Assembly: GCF_001806875.1 (NCBI RefSeq)
Contig: NZ_KV786268.1
Coordinates: 1 to 64,000, forward strand
DNA length: 64,000 nucleotides
Source: Corynebacterium sp. HMSC29G08
Lineage (GTDB): Bacteria > Actinomycetota > Actinomycetes > Mycobacteriales > Mycobacteriaceae
Direction of reading: 5' to 3'
Below are positions 63,823 through 64,000 of the stretch, one piece after another. The position numbers and the translations under genes were made by a program. How positions within the stretch are numbered: position 1 is the first letter of the stretch; each line of letters begins with the position of its first letter. The notes beneath the pieces were generated by a model. It did not search any database, was not told where the DNA came from, and worked only from the letters and a program-made list of their open reading frames with translations.

Positions 63823-64000
63823 GTGAGTACTGTGCAAGCACAATCCGAGTCGCGTGGCAAAGGCCGCGGCGGCAAGATTGCCGTTGGCATTTTCGTCGGC
63901 GCGCTGGCTGTCATGCTGGCGATTTACCTGGCAGATTTGGCGATGAATCGCGGCAACGTCCCACGCGGCACCACCGTCGGCGGAGTAGCGATTGGGGGTA
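63823..64000 (+). CDS. VanW-family protein, N-terminal part (cut by window end)
   Basis: First 59 codons of a gene running off the window. After a short basic head (SRGKGRGGK) there is one membrane helix (IAVGIFVGALAVMLAIYLADLA), then NVPRGTTVGGVAIGG, the typical opening of VanW/YoaR-type proteins that are thought to bind cell-wall material outside the membrane. Start is GTG at 63823; a GTG three codons later is possible, and neither has a strong ribosome binding site. The family call rests on this short stretch only. Confidence 0.6.
   Translation, partial: MSTVQAQSESRGKGRGGKIAVGIFVGALAVMLAIYLADLAMNRGNVPRGTTVGGVAIGG

Overview
This window comes from a mycolate-producing Corynebacterium. It carries the whole mycolic acid and arabinogalactan assembly locus: GlfT2, a DPPR phosphatase-like protein, UbiA, AftB, two mycolyltransferases (one with LGFP repeats), a cutinase-like protein, FadD32, Pks13, an AccD and a CmpL/MmpL transporter. 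Around 50-64 kb the gene order also matches the Mycobacterium tuberculosis Rv0207c-Rv0237 neighbourhood: NYN protein, TrmB, GTP-type PEP carboxykinase, methyltransferase, glycosyltransferase, membrane protein, acyltransferase, AftD, DUF2613 and LpqI/NagZ.

Layout. 0.5-2.4 kb: a Na+/H+ antiporter and a small membrane protein. 2.4-6.2 kb: the lower beta-ketoadipate pathway (pcaF, pcaR, pcaIJ, catC). 6.2-7.85 kb: a LuxR-type regulator lacking the N-terminal ATPase expected of a PcaO-like LAL protein. 7.9-13.2 kb: an arabitol catabolic locus (xylB, atlR, rbtT, mtlD). 13.4-15.0 kb: an Abi/HEPN gene and a GNAT gene broken by a stop codon. 15.2-21.7 kb: a complete type I Wadjet anti-plasmid operon (jetABCD). 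22.05-23.14 kb: an IS3 remnant fused to a decapitated SLC13/DASS transporter. 23.16-25.66 kb: catB, then pcaD with a TetR regulator on the other strand. The catechol branch (catB, catC, pcaD, pcaIJ, pcaF) is thus all present but split by about 15-17 kb of arabitol and defence DNA, with truncated genes at both edges. catA and the protocatechuate branch are not in the window.

25.7-26.5 kb is a repeat-rich gap. 26.6-45.5 kb is the cell-envelope locus, all on the + strand, ending in an unlisted 36-codon gene with a strong ribosome binding site. 45.5-50.4 kb is a - strand run (trmB, NYN, cmpL1, flippase-like, DUF3054). pckG follows, then a terminator and a second, unrelated Abi/HEPN gene. 53.4-63.6 kb holds further envelope glycosylation genes. 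The window ends inside a VanW-like gene.

No wholly new protein system was recognised. The least explained signals are non-coding. One is a family of about 134 bp elements seen three times (33.5, 56.2 and 63.7 kb), each with two TTRTCTGCTAG-type hairpins around a 57-base spacer that has ACCTGSGGAWWT at exactly the same offset. Others are two 88-bp copies of a long palindrome near glfT2, a 48-bp inverted repeat around 532 bp of tandem repeats between the two mycolyltransferase genes, and a cloverleaf-like row of three hairpins at 55.9 kb. All functional statements rest on reading sequence and family knowledge; no search was run.
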